Shown here in pieces: positions 35,098-44,215 of a stretch of DNA of 64,000 bases. The DNA lies in the NCBI GenBank assembly GCA_944324945.1, contig CALUYE010000006.1, positions 1-64,000 on the forward strand. The letters run 5' to 3'. The translations under genes and the position numbers were made by a program. Source of the DNA: Candidatus Gastranaerophilales bacterium. Lineage in GTDB: Bacteria; Cyanobacteriota; Vampirovibrionia; Gastranaerophilales; Gastranaerophilaceae. The notes beneath the pieces are model-generated. The model did no database searches, was not told where the DNA came from, and saw nothing but the letters and a program-made list of their open reading frames with translations. How positions within the stretch are numbered: the first letter of the stretch is position 1; each line of letters begins with the position of its first letter.

Positions 35098-35856
35098 ATG
35101 GGGAAAAATAAAAATTTAGCACAGATAGGCATATTTGGCGGTTCGGGATTTTATAAATTTCTTGGCAATATCAAAGAAGTAAAAATCAAAACTCCTTACG
35201 GAAAAACATCAGATGCCTTAATGATTGGAAAAATAGGAAATAAAGATGTCGCTTTTATGCCCCGTCATGGAAGGAATCACTCTATTGCGCCCCATAAAGT
35301 TAATTATAGAGCTAACGTGTGGGCGATGAAAGAAATCGGCTGCAGTGTTGTTATCTCGCCTTGTGCTGCAGGGTCTTTACAAAAAGACGTAAAACCCGGT
35401 GATATTGTTTTTTGCGACCAATACGTTGATTGGACAAAAGGAAGAATTGATTCGTTTTTTGATGAAGCGCAAATTAAACATGTCTCCGGTGCCGAGCCTT
35501 ATTGCCCTAAATTAAGAGAACTTGCAATAAAATGCGCATCCGATTTAGGTTATTCAATCCACACACACGGAACAATTGTTGTGATTCAAGGCCCGAGGTT
35601 TTCAACAAAATCGGAAAGCGCCTTTTTCACCCGTCAGGGCTGGGAAGTAATCAATATGACACAGTATCCTGAAGTCCATCTTGTAAAAGAGCTTGATATG
35701 AGACCTCTTAATATCTCTCTTATAACGGATTATGATGCAGGCCTTGTCGGAGATTGCGAACCTGTATCACATGAAGCCGTTATGCAGGTATTTCAGGAAA
35801 ACATTTCAAAACTGCAAAAACTTTTATTCTCGATTGTTGAAAAGATTGATTTATAA
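35098..35856 (+). CDS. mtnP: S-methyl-5'-thioadenosine / purine nucleoside phosphorylase
   Basis: A 252-residue nucleoside phosphorylase. GIFGGSGFYKFL forms the phosphate loop, FMPRHGRNHSIAPHKVNYRAN the family signature, and a substrate-binding segment GAEPYCPKLR and VIQGPRFSTKSE follow. It splits methylthioadenosine to adenine and methylthioribose-1-phosphate (methionine salvage after polyamine or SAM-radical reactions). AAAGGT before ATG supports the start. The relation to the preceding prepilin gene (11 nt) is probably only transcriptional. The alternative is a PNP of the same fold; the specificity call is likely but not certain. Confidence 0.88.
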   Translation: MGKNKNLAQIGIFGGSGFYKFLGNIKEVKIKTPYGKTSDALMIGKIGNKDVAFMPRHGRNHSIAPHKVNYRANVWAMKEIGCSVVISPCAAGSLQKDVKPGDIVFCDQYVDWTKGRIDSFFDEAQIKHVSGAEPYCPKLRELAIKCASDLGYSIHTHGTIVVIQGPRFSTKSESAFFTRQGWEVINMTQYPEVHLVKELDMRPLNISLITDYDAGLVGDCEPVSHEAVMQVFQENISKLQKLLFSIVEKIDL

Positions 35857-35865
35857 AGGTATTTT

Positions 35866-36129
35866 ATGGGAATTTCATACGCTGTTTATAAGACATTTGA
35901 TTTAATTTTTTTAATAATTGCTATTACCATTGTATTAACATGGCTTCCTGTTAAATGGTATAACGAGCCTTTTAAGTCTTTAAAAACATTCTCTGAATTT
36001 TTCCTTGCTCCTTTTAGGAAAATCATCCCGCCAATCGGCATGATAGATATTTCACCGATTATTGCATTATTTTGCTTAGGTTTATTAAGACAGGCAATAG
36101 TTTCCCTGCTTTCTGCAATAGGTTTATAG
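35866..36129 (+). CDS. YggT-family membrane protein
   Basis: An 87-residue protein with two membrane helices (about 10-26 and 63-83). The central motif PFRKIIPPIGMIDISPIIALF is the YggT signature. In other bacteria the family sits near cell-division or thylakoid-related genes (YlmG in Cyanobacteria and plastids, linked to nucleoid organisation). AAAGG about 6 nt before ATG; 9 nt after mtnP, so co-transcribed. Confidence 0.85.
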   Translation: MGISYAVYKTFDLIFLIIAITIVLTWLPVKWYNEPFKSLKTFSEFFLAPFRKIIPPIGMIDISPIIALFCLGLLRQAIVSLLSAIGL

Positions 36130-36132
36130 AAT

Positions 36133-36849
36133 TTATTTTTTGCTTCTTACAAAAACATCCTGAACAGGGCCGCTTGTTTTAATTAAACCGCCTGCTTCGT
36201 TTCCTGTTATTTGACCTAAAATCTTTTCACCGTTTAATGTATTTGAAACAGTTCTGATTTCGTTTGATTTTGGATAATAAAACACCCCGACACTTTCCAC
36301 TAAACCGTTTGGATTTATTCTTTTAAATGCGCACGGATAACAAGTTTCGCCGTTTCTTACCGTTTCTTTAAAAATAACACCTTGAATTTTGTCGCCTTTT
36401 AAGTTTTTATAATCAATTTTTAAAGTCTTATTTTCAGTTGCAGCATCAATAATCTGATTTAGCAAACTTTTTTTAAGCGTAATTTTTTCACCCGAAGGAA
36501 ATTCGCGCGGGATAAAACTGTATTTTACTCTGTTAAATTTATCAGAAGTAATTTGAAACATTTTATCAATAACATTCTTTCTTATTTCTTCTTCTTTTGA
36601 AGCAACACCTGAAACAGTCCCTAAAACAGATTTAACGTTTTTATCCGCTTTAGTTGAAATAAATTTATCCTTAGCTTCATCAATCGTAGTTGTAAGTTTG
36701 TTAATAGCACAGTTTATTGAATCCACATTGCTTGAAGTTTTCTCTAAACCCTTGCTTAAATTTTGTCCTGCGTCAGCAACTTTTGGTAAAGATTTTGCAA
36801 TCATTGAACCTGTTTTATTTGCAATAGTTAAAACATTTAGCGCACACAT
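36133..36849 (-). CDS. Hypothetical protein with helical N-terminus, 238 aa
   Basis: A 238-residue protein. The N-terminal half (about 1-100) is helical with alternating Lys/Ser and hydrophobic residues (SKGLEKTSSNVDSINCAI, then TTIDEAKDKFIS), suggesting a coiled coil; the C-terminal half is beta-rich (GDKIQGVIFKETVRNGETC, RTVSNTLNGEKILGQ). It has no signal peptide and no membrane helix. A longer reading adds 8 residues, but AAAGGAG lies 8 nt before ATG 36849, so that start is chosen. Unknown family, single gene. Confidence 0.65.
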   Translation of the reverse strand: MCALNVLTIANKTGSMIAKSLPKVADAGQNLSKGLEKTSSNVDSINCAINKLTTTIDEAKDKFISTKADKNVKSVLGTVSGVASKEEEIRKNVIDKMFQITSDKFNRVKYSFIPREFPSGEKITLKKSLLNQIIDAATENKTLKIDYKNLKGDKIQGVIFKETVRNGETCYPCAFKRINPNGLVESVGVFYYPKSNEIRTVSNTLNGEKILGQITGNEAGGLIKTSGPVQDVFVRSKK

Positions 36850-36914
36850 ACAATAAACTCCTTTATAATACACAATACATATAAAAATAAAAACAAATTC
36901 TTACAAAAAATTGC

Positions 36915-36953
36915 CAAAAAAATAAGCCGGCATTAATAAATAACACCGGACTT
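36915..36953 (-). terminator. Terminator of vor-fab operon
   Basis: On the minus strand AAG(T)CCGG pairs with CCGGCTT across a 15-nt loop, with one bulged base, and is followed by a T-rich run. It lies just after the fabF stop. Confidence 0.65.
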
Positions 36954-36975
36954 AAATATATCAAATTTTTAATAC

Positions 36976-38214
36976 CTATTTCTTAAATATAAGAACCGCA
37001 TTGCATCCGCCAAAGCCGAATGAATTGGATAGAACCGCATTTAGTTCTTTTTTTCTTGCTTTGTTTGGAGTGTAGTCCAAGTTTGCAACTTCAGGATCCA
37101 GTTCTTCAAGATTAATGGTCGGAGGAACAATACCTTCAAGCATTGCTTTAATTGCAATTATTGCTTCAATTGAACCTGCACCGCCTAACATGTGTCCTGT
37201 CATGGATTTTGTTGAAGAAACAAGAAGGTCTTTATTTTGTTCTTTATCACCAAAAACTTTAGCAATCGCATTTGATTCAGCTATATCACCGACATGGGTT
37301 GAAGTGCCGTGTGCATTAATATATCCGATATCACAAGGTTTCAAATTAGCATCTTTTAGCGCAAGCTCCATTGCTAAAATCGCACCTGCTCCTGTCGGAT
37401 CGGGTGCTACCATATCGTATGCGTCGGATGATTGACCGTAGCCTACAAGTTCTGCGTATATTTTAGCTCCTCTATTTAGCGCATGTTCTCTTTCTTCAAG
37501 AACCAAAATCCCTGCTCCTTCAGACATTATAAAACCGTCTCTTTTGATATCATAAGGGCGTGATGCTTTTTGGGGTTCTTCATTTGCTCTTGAAAGTGTT
37601 TTTGCCGAAGTAAACGCACCTATTCCTAAATCGCAAATTCCTGCTTCCGCTCCGCCTGCAACCATAACATCCGCATCCCCGAACTGAATTGCTCTTGCAG
37701 CATCACCAACGGAATGCGCGCCTGTCGCACAAGCTGTTACAACGGATTTTGACATGCCTTTAAGTCCGTATTTAATTGAAATTTTTCCTGCGGCCATATT
37801 GGTTATCATCATCGGAACCATAAAAGGAGAGCATTTATGATAGCCTCTAACCTGCATTACTTCGTGATTTTTTTGTATTGTTTCAAGACCGCCCGCAGCA
37901 GAGCCTGCAATTACTCCTATTCTTGTTAAGTCCTCTTTTTCTAAATCAAGCCCTGAATCTTCAATTGCAAGGCTGGCTGCAACAACCGAACATAAAATAA
38001 ATTTATCCATACGACGTGCATCTTTAGCATCAACATATTTTGAAGAATCAAATTCAGGCACTTGACCTCCTATATGAACAAGATGTTTTTCTTTATCAAG
38101 GGTTAAATATCGAACGCCGCTTTTCCCTTCTTTTAGATTTTTCCACAAAACATCAACACCGACACCAAAAGGCGACACGCACCCCATGCCTGTTACAACC
38201 ACACGTCTTTTCAT
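36976..38214 (-). CDS. fabF: Beta-ketoacyl-ACP synthase II
   Basis: A 412-residue condensing enzyme. The catalytic triad is C162 (VTACATGAHS), H302 (INAHGTSTH) and H341 (MTGHMLGGAG); all intact. It elongates acyl-ACP with malonyl-ACP. GGAG before ATG supports the start; the gene begins 23 nt after fabH. It ends the operon, before a hairpin terminator. Confidence 0.96.
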   Translation of the reverse strand: MKRRVVVTGMGCVSPFGVGVDVLWKNLKEGKSGVRYLTLDKEKHLVHIGGQVPEFDSSKYVDAKDARRMDKFILCSVVAASLAIEDSGLDLEKEDLTRIGVIAGSAAGGLETIQKNHEVMQVRGYHKCSPFMVPMMITNMAAGKISIKYGLKGMSKSVVTACATGAHSVGDAARAIQFGDADVMVAGGAEAGICDLGIGAFTSAKTLSRANEEPQKASRPYDIKRDGFIMSEGAGILVLEEREHALNRGAKIYAELVGYGQSSDAYDMVAPDPTGAGAILAMELALKDANLKPCDIGYINAHGTSTHVGDIAESNAIAKVFGDKEQNKDLLVSSTKSMTGHMLGGAGSIEAIIAIKAMLEGIVPPTINLEELDPEVANLDYTPNKARKKELNAVLSNSFGFGGCNAVLIFKK

Positions 38215-38237
38215 ACTTCTATTTTCTCCTGTTTTTG

Positions 38238-39236
38238 TTATATATTTTCATCCAATTTTATAATGGCGTTAGCGCCTGTCATACCTGCTCCAAAAGCGCT
38301 AATCATAAGTGTTGCAGGCAGTTTAATTTCTTTTTTATCAATTCCTTCTCTGATTGCAACGGGAATTGATGCCGCTGACATATTTCCGTAATGTTCGATA
38401 TTTGAAATAACCTTTGAATTATCAATAGTTAATCTTTCCGCCAGCGCATCAATCATTCTTTGATTTGATTGGTGCGGAACAAAATAATCGATATCTTTAA
38501 CATCCGTATTGGTATCTTGAAGTAATTCTTCAAGTTTCGGCGGAATTTTTGTCATAACGAATTTATAAACATCTTTACCTTTCATTTGAATAAAAGGTTT
38601 TACTTCATGTTCAATTTTATCAACCAAAGGACAATTTATTCCTTGAGTTTTTAGCGTAATAAAATCGCCCGATGCACCGTCTGAAATTAAATTAATTCCA
38701 ACAATATCATCTTCTTTATTCGAGGCAGTTAATATTGCACTTCCTGCGCCGTCTCCAAATAATACACATACGGATCTATCCGACCAATCGGTAAATTTTG
38801 TTGTAGCATCCGTTGCGACAATTAAAACATTTTTATACATGCCTGATTTAATATAAGCACACGCACAGCTTAAAGCATAAATAAAACCTGAACATGCCGC
38901 TTTTATATCAAAACACACTGCATTATCCGCTCCTGTTGCTTCTTGAATCAAACAGGCAACAGAAGGATAAACATCCTCGGGTGCTGATGCGGCCGCTATA
39001 ATTAAATCTATATCTTTAATATTAAAATTGCTTCTTTTAATTACTTTTTTTGCAGCCGAAATTCCAAGCGTTGTTGAAGATTCATCTCCTGATACAACCC
39101 TTCTTTCTTTGATACCCGTTCTTGTAGTAATCCATTCATCCGATGTATCAAGTATTTTTGTTAAATCATCGTTTGTTATAACATTTTTTGCAACTTCGCA
39201 ATCTATTGATACTATCTTAACTCCGATATTACTCAT
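38238..39236 (-). CDS. fabH: Beta-ketoacyl-ACP synthase III
   Basis: A 332-residue KAS III. Active-site residues are C115 (IKAACSGFIYAL), H255 (VPHQSNQR) and N285 (IEHYGNMSAAS). It starts fatty acid synthesis by condensing an acyl-CoA primer with malonyl-ACP. Its ATG directly abuts the stop of the oxidoreductase gamma-subunit gene, so it is part of that operon. No acpP or fabD/fabG is nearby. The neighbourhood suggests that the primer can come from the 2-oxoacid oxidoreductase; whether it prefers branched or straight primers cannot be read from the sequence. Confidence 0.95.
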   Translation of the reverse strand: MSNIGVKIVSIDCEVAKNVITNDDLTKILDTSDEWITTRTGIKERRVVSGDESSTTLGISAAKKVIKRSNFNIKDIDLIIAAASAPEDVYPSVACLIQEATGADNAVCFDIKAACSGFIYALSCACAYIKSGMYKNVLIVATDATTKFTDWSDRSVCVLFGDGAGSAILTASNKEDDIVGINLISDGASGDFITLKTQGINCPLVDKIEHEVKPFIQMKGKDVYKFVMTKIPPKLEELLQDTNTDVKDIDYFVPHQSNQRMIDALAERLTIDNSKVISNIEHYGNMSAASIPVAIREGIDKKEIKLPATLMISAFGAGMTGANAIIKLDENI

Positions 39237-39782
39237 CTATATTATCCCTTCTTGAATGTAGTTTAAGCCAAGCATATAGGCTTCCAGATTTTTTGTTATA
39301 AGTTCTGTTTTATCTTTTAATATTTTTTTATAAGCATTTTTAACGGCATCAAGGGGCAAGTTACCGAGAATTTTTGATAAAATTCCAAGAGCAATTGAAT
39401 TTGCCACTTTTATATTGCCCAATTTTAGTGCTTCCTGCGTCAAGGGTGCAAAGATATATTTTATATCATCTCTTGTTTTTTCAATTTTTGCCATGGAAGA
39501 ATTTACGATTATTGTTCCGTTTTTCTTAACTTTTGAAATAAATTTATTAAAAGAAGTCTGGTTTAGTGCAACTACAAAATCAACTTTTGAATTTTGCAAA
39601 CTATATAATTCGCAATCTGACATATTAATTTCGCAATTTACTGCACCGCCTCTCATCTCAGCACCATAACAAGGACAATAAGAAACAAATTTACCGCTCA
39701 ACATAAAAATATTAGCTAAAATGCTTCCTATTGATAATATACCCTGGCCGCCCGAGCCTGAAATTATAAAATTTTTAACCAT
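39237..39782 (-). CDS. 2-oxoacid:ferredoxin oxidoreductase, gamma subunit
   Basis: A 181-residue gamma chain with the Rossmann-like start IISGSGGQGILSIGSILA and the family stretch YCPCYGAEMRGGAVNCEI. It binds CoA in the heterotetramer that oxidises 2-oxoacids to acyl-CoA with ferredoxin as electron acceptor. It overlaps the beta-subunit gene by 8 nt and is followed at zero distance by fabH. Confidence 0.92.
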   Translation of the reverse strand: MVKNFIISGSGGQGILSIGSILANIFMLSGKFVSYCPCYGAEMRGGAVNCEINMSDCELYSLQNSKVDFVVALNQTSFNKFISKVKKNGTIIVNSSMAKIEKTRDDIKYIFAPLTQEALKLGNIKVANSIALGILSKILGNLPLDAVKNAYKKILKDKTELITKNLEAYMLGLNYIQEGII

Positions 39783-40530
39783 TTAACACGTCCTTAAATA
39801 CTTTAAGAGGATAGACTTTTGTCAATTCTTCTTTAATTTTTTTATGTGAATCACTTGGTGATAACTTCCAGTTTGTAGGACAGGAAGATAATATTTCAAC
39901 AAATGAAAATCCTAAACCTTTTTTTTGATATTCAAATGCTTTTTTTATCATATTTTTGGCATTATAAATGTTTTTTATATCATACAGCGCAACTCTTGCA
40001 CTAAAAGCAGTTCCTTCGCAAAGTGCTATGTGTTCGGCTGTTTTAATCGGAAAACCGTGATATTCTCTGTTTCTTCCTGTTGGGCTTGTTGTTGTAATTT
40101 GGCCCATTGCTGTTGTTGGCCCCAATTGACCGCCTGTCATACCGTAATTTGTATTATTTATACAAATTGCCGTTATATTTTCCCCTCTTAAAGCACTGTG
40201 TATTGATTCGCCAAGTCCTATTGAAGCAAAATCGCCGTCTCCCTGGTATGTAAATACGATTTTATCATTATTGCGCGCTTTATGTGCTCTTTTTACTCCC
40301 GTTGCAACAGCGCAGGCTCTGCCGTGGGGAGATTCTATGCAATCAACTTCCAAAAAATTATATAAAAATACCGAACACCCTGAAGAGGCAACAGCAATTG
40401 TATCTTGTTGGATATCAAGTTCATCAATAACGGATGCAACAAGTTTAAGTGCTAAACCATGGTCGCAGCCTGAGCAAAAAGTAAAGCTTGAATTTTCTTT
40501 TATGGATTTTGGTTTAGCGTATACCTGCAT
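39775..40530 (-). CDS. 2-oxoacid:ferredoxin oxidoreductase, beta (TPP) subunit
   Basis: A 251-residue beta chain. FCSGCDHGLALKL begins the family motif, and GDGDFASIGLGESIHSALRGEN then INNTNYGMTGGQ form the thiamine-diphosphate and Mg-binding site. Only the first CxxC-type cysteines are seen; the [4Fe-4S] clusters come mainly from the delta subunit. GGAG before ATG; overlaps both neighbours (17 nt with alpha, 8 nt with gamma). Confidence 0.93.
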   Translation of the reverse strand: MQVYAKPKSIKENSSFTFCSGCDHGLALKLVASVIDELDIQQDTIAVASSGCSVFLYNFLEVDCIESPHGRACAVATGVKRAHKARNNDKIVFTYQGDGDFASIGLGESIHSALRGENITAICINNTNYGMTGGQLGPTTAMGQITTTSPTGRNREYHGFPIKTAEHIALCEGTAFSARVALYDIKNIYNAKNMIKKAFEYQKKGLGFSFVEILSSCPTNWKLSPSDSHKKIKEELTKVYPLKVFKDVLNG

Positions 40531-41587
40531 ATTGCTCCTTTATGATATTATCGATTGCTTCAATCATTTCTTCTTTTTTAAGCCAATCACCAACAGGTTT
40601 TCCGACAAATGCCACACTTGCATTTGATAAAATTGCAAGCTGGACATCTTTAAGCATTTGTCCTAAATTCATTTCAATATCAATAAACGTTTTTACCCTG
40701 TAAGACAATTCTCTTAATCTTATCAAAGGAAAAGGATAAAGAGTAATCGGTCTGAATAATCCCATTTTTACTCCTTGCATGCGGTAATGATTTACAACTT
40801 CTTTAGCACATCTTCCCATTGTACCAAAAGCAGTTATAATAATATCCGCATCATCCGTCATATATTCTTCATAATCAACTTCACTGTTTTCAATTAAATC
40901 GTATTTTTTCTTTAAATTTAATATATGCTGATTTAATTTTAACTGCGACGGTTCAAGAGAGTGTATTTCGCGTGCGGGTCTGTTTTTTGCTCCGTCTAAG
41001 CGCCAGGAAGAATTATCAATTTCTTCATATTTATTGCAATCAATTATTGCAGGTTCCGCCATCTGCCCAAGCATACCGTCCGCAAGCAAAATCACCGGAT
41101 TTCTGTATTTTTGAGCAAGATAAAAAGCTCTTGAAGTTAAATCAACACACTCTTGAACGCTTGAAGGAGATAAAACAATTACTTGATAATCCCCGTTACC
41201 ACCGCCTTTTGTTGATTGGTTGTAATCTCCTTGCGAAGGATATATATAGCCTTGCCCGGGGCCTGCTCTCATAACATTAACGATTACTATCGGCAATTCA
41301 TCGCAACATGCATAGGATATTGCTTCCTGCATCAAAGAAACAGCACACGATGAACTTGATGTCATGACTTTTGCACCTGTAGAAGCTGCACCTAACGCCA
41401 TATTAATTGCTGCGATTTCAGATTCTGCGCAGACATAAGCTAAATTTCTTTTTTGCATTTCATAACTTAAATACTCACCGATTTCCGTCTGCGGAGTAAT
41501 AGGATAGCCAAAATAACACTCACATCCTGAATTAAGAGCGGATGCCGCTATTGCAATATTACCTTTTAGTAATTCTTTTTCGCTCAT
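40514..41587 (-). CDS. vorB: 2-oxoacid:ferredoxin oxidoreductase, alpha subunit (VorB-type)
   Basis: A 357-residue alpha chain. It contains ECYFGYPITPQTEI, then TSSSSCAVSLMQEAISYAC, NVMRAGPGQGYIYPSQGDYN and STKGGGNGDYQVIVLSP. This wording matches the VorB (2-oxoisovalerate) and related KorA alpha subunits; VorB is somewhat favoured, and 2-oxoglutarate is the main alternative substrate. The ATG overlaps the delta-subunit stop by 4 nt. Confidence 0.88.
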   Translation of the reverse strand: MSEKELLKGNIAIAASALNSGCECYFGYPITPQTEIGEYLSYEMQKRNLAYVCAESEIAAINMALGAASTGAKVMTSSSSCAVSLMQEAISYACCDELPIVIVNVMRAGPGQGYIYPSQGDYNQSTKGGGNGDYQVIVLSPSSVQECVDLTSRAFYLAQKYRNPVILLADGMLGQMAEPAIIDCNKYEEIDNSSWRLDGAKNRPAREIHSLEPSQLKLNQHILNLKKKYDLIENSEVDYEEYMTDDADIIITAFGTMGRCAKEVVNHYRMQGVKMGLFRPITLYPFPLIRLRELSYRVKTFIDIEMNLGQMLKDVQLAILSNASVAFVGKPVGDWLKKEEMIEAIDNIIKEQYAGIR

Positions 41588-41796
41588 TCTTTATAAACAC
41601 CCGTTATTGCTATATCAGGACACATCATAGCGCACATAGCACAGCCTGTGCATTTATTCTCTTTATCAACGAATTCAACCGTATATTCTCCGGTTTTACC
41701 GACATTGCCGCTTTTTTTAATCAGTTTATTAGGACATACTTCCATACACAAATAACAGGATTTACATTTGCTGCTATCTATTACAATATATGACAT
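41584..41796 (-). CDS. 2-oxoacid:ferredoxin oxidoreductase, delta (ferredoxin) subunit
   Basis: A 70-residue ferredoxin-like chain with two [4Fe-4S] motifs: CKSCYLCMEVCP (Cys 12 on) and CTGCAMCAMMCP. It passes electrons from the TPP site to external ferredoxin. GGGAGAG before ATG supports the start. First gene of the delta-alpha-beta-gamma-fabH-fabF operon. Confidence 0.93.
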   Translation of the reverse strand: MSYIVIDSSKCKSCYLCMEVCPNKLIKKSGNVGKTGEYTVEFVDKENKCTGCAMCAMMCPDIAITGVYKE

Positions 41797-42054
41797 TTAC
41801 TCTCCCAAACCGATTTTACTTATTAATATTATTTTCTCACAAAAATCCAAAATGTGAATTTTAAATTAATTATTTACTTAATATGATTTAAAAAAGACAA
41901 AATACGCCTGTTTTCAATAGTTTATAGGGAAATATTATATAGAAATTATATAAAATTGTTAAGAAATATTACAAAACATGGGTACAGACAGGCAATTTTT
42001 GATTGCAAAAATACTTTATATATATACGAGAGATAAAAACGGGAGCTTATAAAC

Positions 42055-42405
42055 ATGGCAGTCGGTGCAAAAGATGGTTTAGATAAAGCATTAGTTAAAA
42101 AATATTCAACTTTAAAAGTCGATAATGCTATTGTACAAAATTCAATGATTGATCCTAATAAATTAATGGATACAATGAATGATTATGCAAATGCTCACAT
42201 GGAAGCATTTAGAATCCAACAGGCATTGCGTGATGTTTGTACAAAAGCAATTTCAATGAACATTCAATATACAAAAATGAAATCAGTAAAATCTAAAAAA
42301 GAAAGAATAGCGGAAGCTGCAAGAAAAGTTGTAGCCGCTCAAATGGCAAAAAGAAACGAACTTATGGAAAAACTTAAAAAAGAACCGCGTCCCGAGTTTG
42401 CATAA
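42055..42405 (+). CDS. Hypothetical helical protein, 116 aa
   Basis: A 116-residue all-helical basic protein (AVGAKDGLDKALVKKYSTLK, then ALRDVCTKAISMNIQY, ending in AAQMAKRNELMEKLKKE). GGGAG 10 nt before ATG supports the start. It has no signal, no membrane segment and one Cys. It stands alone, with a hairpin terminator behind it. The preceding 258 bp contain an A/T-rich promoter-like stretch near 42009-42031 but no other gene. Size and helicity would suit a structural or nucleoid-type protein, but I do not recognise it. Confidence 0.7.
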   Translation: MAVGAKDGLDKALVKKYSTLKVDNAIVQNSMIDPNKLMDTMNDYANAHMEAFRIQQALRDVCTKAISMNIQYTKMKSVKSKKERIAEAARKVVAAQMAKRNELMEKLKKEPRPEFA

Positions 42406-42449
42406 ATTGCCTAAAAAAGTTTAAATGGTTTTGTGTGTGTGTAAATTAG

Positions 42450-42479
42450 CCTCTTTGTATTAAAAGAGGTTTCTTTTTT
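42450..42479 (+). terminator. Intrinsic terminator
   Basis: CCTCTTT (42450-42456) pairs with AAAGAGG (42463-42469) across a 6-nt loop and is followed by a T run. It closes the 116-residue helical protein gene. Confidence 0.82.
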
Positions 42480-42542
42480 ATATTTACATATTTTAAATTC
42501 TATAGTTTAATATAAATATAGCCCCATAAATGGAATTTTGTC

Positions 42543-43496
42543 ATGATTGAAATTTTAAAAACCGCCAATGATAACAAACTTATTGAACTTGGAATTAATG
42601 AAGCGCAAAGCGGTTCATGGTTCAATCTGATTGATCCTACTTATGACGAAATACAAAAAGTTTCTCTTATTTTAAATTTAGACGAAAGCTTTTTAAGAAA
42701 TTCTCTTGACGTTGACGAACGTTCGCGTATTGAAATTGAAGATGATTGTGTTTTAATAATTACAAACCTTCCCTTAATGGAAGATGAAGGAACTTATGAC
42801 ACACTGCCTTTGGGTATAATATTTACCCAAAGAGGCTTTATTACGGTATGTTCAAAGAAAAATAAAGTAATTTCTTCTTTTAATAAAGATACCGCAGGCT
42901 CGTTTGACACTAAAGACAAAACTAAATTTTTGCTTGATATTTTATTTCGTTCAACAAAATTTTATTTGAGATATTTAAACTACATCTACAAACAATCGGA
43001 AGAAATCGAAGAAGAATTAAGAAAAACAATGAAAAATAAAGCATTGTTCCAGCTTTTTGAAGTCCAAAAATCGCTTGTATACTTTACAACAGCCCTAAAA
43101 GACAACTATGTGGTATTGCAAAAAATTATGCGCCTTACTCAAAGCTCAAAACAAAACAGTCTTTTAAAATTCGGCGAAGATGATATTGATTTATTGGAAG
43201 ACGTTATAATCGAAAACAAGCAGGCGCTTGAAATGGTTGAAATGCACAGAAACATTTTGGAAAATATGATGGATGCATTTGCTTCAATCATTTCAAACAA
43301 CTTAAACACGGTAATGAAATTTCTGACATCAATTGCAATCATCTTTGCAATCCCCACCATGTTTTCAAGTTTCTGGGGAATGAATGTGGCTGTTCCTTTT
43401 GCGCTAAATCATTACGGATTTTTAATCGTAAGCGCAATTTCATTAATCGCCGCTATCTTAGCAGCCCTATTCTTTGCAAAAAAAGGAATGTTTTAG
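42543..43496 (+). CDS. corA: CorA-type Mg2+/Co2+ transporter
   Basis: A 317-residue CorA: a cytoplasmic funnel domain (about 1-255) and two C-terminal membrane helices (about 262-280 and 295-315), with the pore motif GMN (FWGMNVAVPF) right after the first. It imports divalent cations as a pentamer down the membrane potential. No strong ribosome site. It overlaps the convergent DUF2400 gene by 4 nt. Confidence 0.93.
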   Translation: MIEILKTANDNKLIELGINEAQSGSWFNLIDPTYDEIQKVSLILNLDESFLRNSLDVDERSRIEIEDDCVLIITNLPLMEDEGTYDTLPLGIIFTQRGFITVCSKKNKVISSFNKDTAGSFDTKDKTKFLLDILFRSTKFYLRYLNYIYKQSEEIEEELRKTMKNKALFQLFEVQKSLVYFTTALKDNYVVLQKIMRLTQSSKQNSLLKFGEDDIDLLEDVIIENKQALEMVEMHRNILENMMDAFASIISNNLNTVMKFLTSIAIIFAIPTMFSSFWGMNVAVPFALNHYGFLIVSAISLIAAILAALFFAKKGMF

Positions 43497-44215
43497 TTTA
43501 TTTCATTAACCCCGAGCCCAAAAAGTGCAAAGTCGTATTTAACGGGATCTGATTCATCAAATTCTTTTAATTTGTTTGTTAATTCGATAACGCTTTTAAA
43601 ATCGTTCTGCTTTCGTTTTAATAAATTAAATTTTCTTGAAATGCGCGCCACATGGGTATCAAGGGGTATTAATAATTCGTTTTGTTTAATTGAATCCCAG
43701 ATACCGAAATCAACCACACTGTTTTTTCTTACCATCCATCTTAAAAACATATTAATCCGCTTCAGTGCGGAATTATTTTCAGGTTTTGCAAACATAAAAC
43801 AAAAACCCGTGCTTGATGGAATATTGCAATTTGAATAAAAATAATTTGTCGAAGTATAAAATCTGTCGTTTGATGAAAATAGTTCTTCTAAAGAAGATTT
43901 ATCAGTAATATAGAGTTTATTTAAAATCCTTAAAAGTTCAATTAAATCGCACGATTTTATAAAGCGGTATATAAAATTATCTAAATTAAATTTTTTATAA
44001 TCAAAAATCAATTCCATAGGAGAAGCAAACGAAAAAAGTTCATCAAGTTTTTTAATAAACATTTCTCTTCTTCCAAACGCAAACAAAGAAGAAATAAAAG
44101 CGCTTATTTCAATATCTTCTTTTTTGTTGAATTTATGCGGAAATTTTATTGGATCATCCTTTATAAAATCTTCGGTTTCGTATTTTTTAACAAGATTATC
44201 CAGAAGTTGTTTCAT
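43493..44215 (-). CDS. DUF2400 / TIGR02757-family protein
   Basis: A 240-residue protein of the conserved TIGR02757 family. Typical marks are a HKFNKKEDIEISAFISSLFAFGRRE start, PLDTHVARI near residue 185 and the C-terminal DESDPVKYDFALFGLG. The fold is predicted to be related to HhH-GPD DNA glycosylases, but no activity is established. It is the last gene of the nfeD-kinase operon, overlapping tadA by 20 nt. Confidence 0.82.
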   Translation of the reverse strand: MKQLLDNLVKKYETEDFIKDDPIKFPHKFNKKEDIEISAFISSLFAFGRREMFIKKLDELFSFASPMELIFDYKKFNLDNFIYRFIKSCDLIELLRILNKLYITDKSSLEELFSSNDRFYTSTNYFYSNCNIPSSTGFCFMFAKPENNSALKRINMFLRWMVRKNSVVDFGIWDSIKQNELLIPLDTHVARISRKFNLLKRKQNDFKSVIELTNKLKEFDESDPVKYDFALFGLGVNEIN

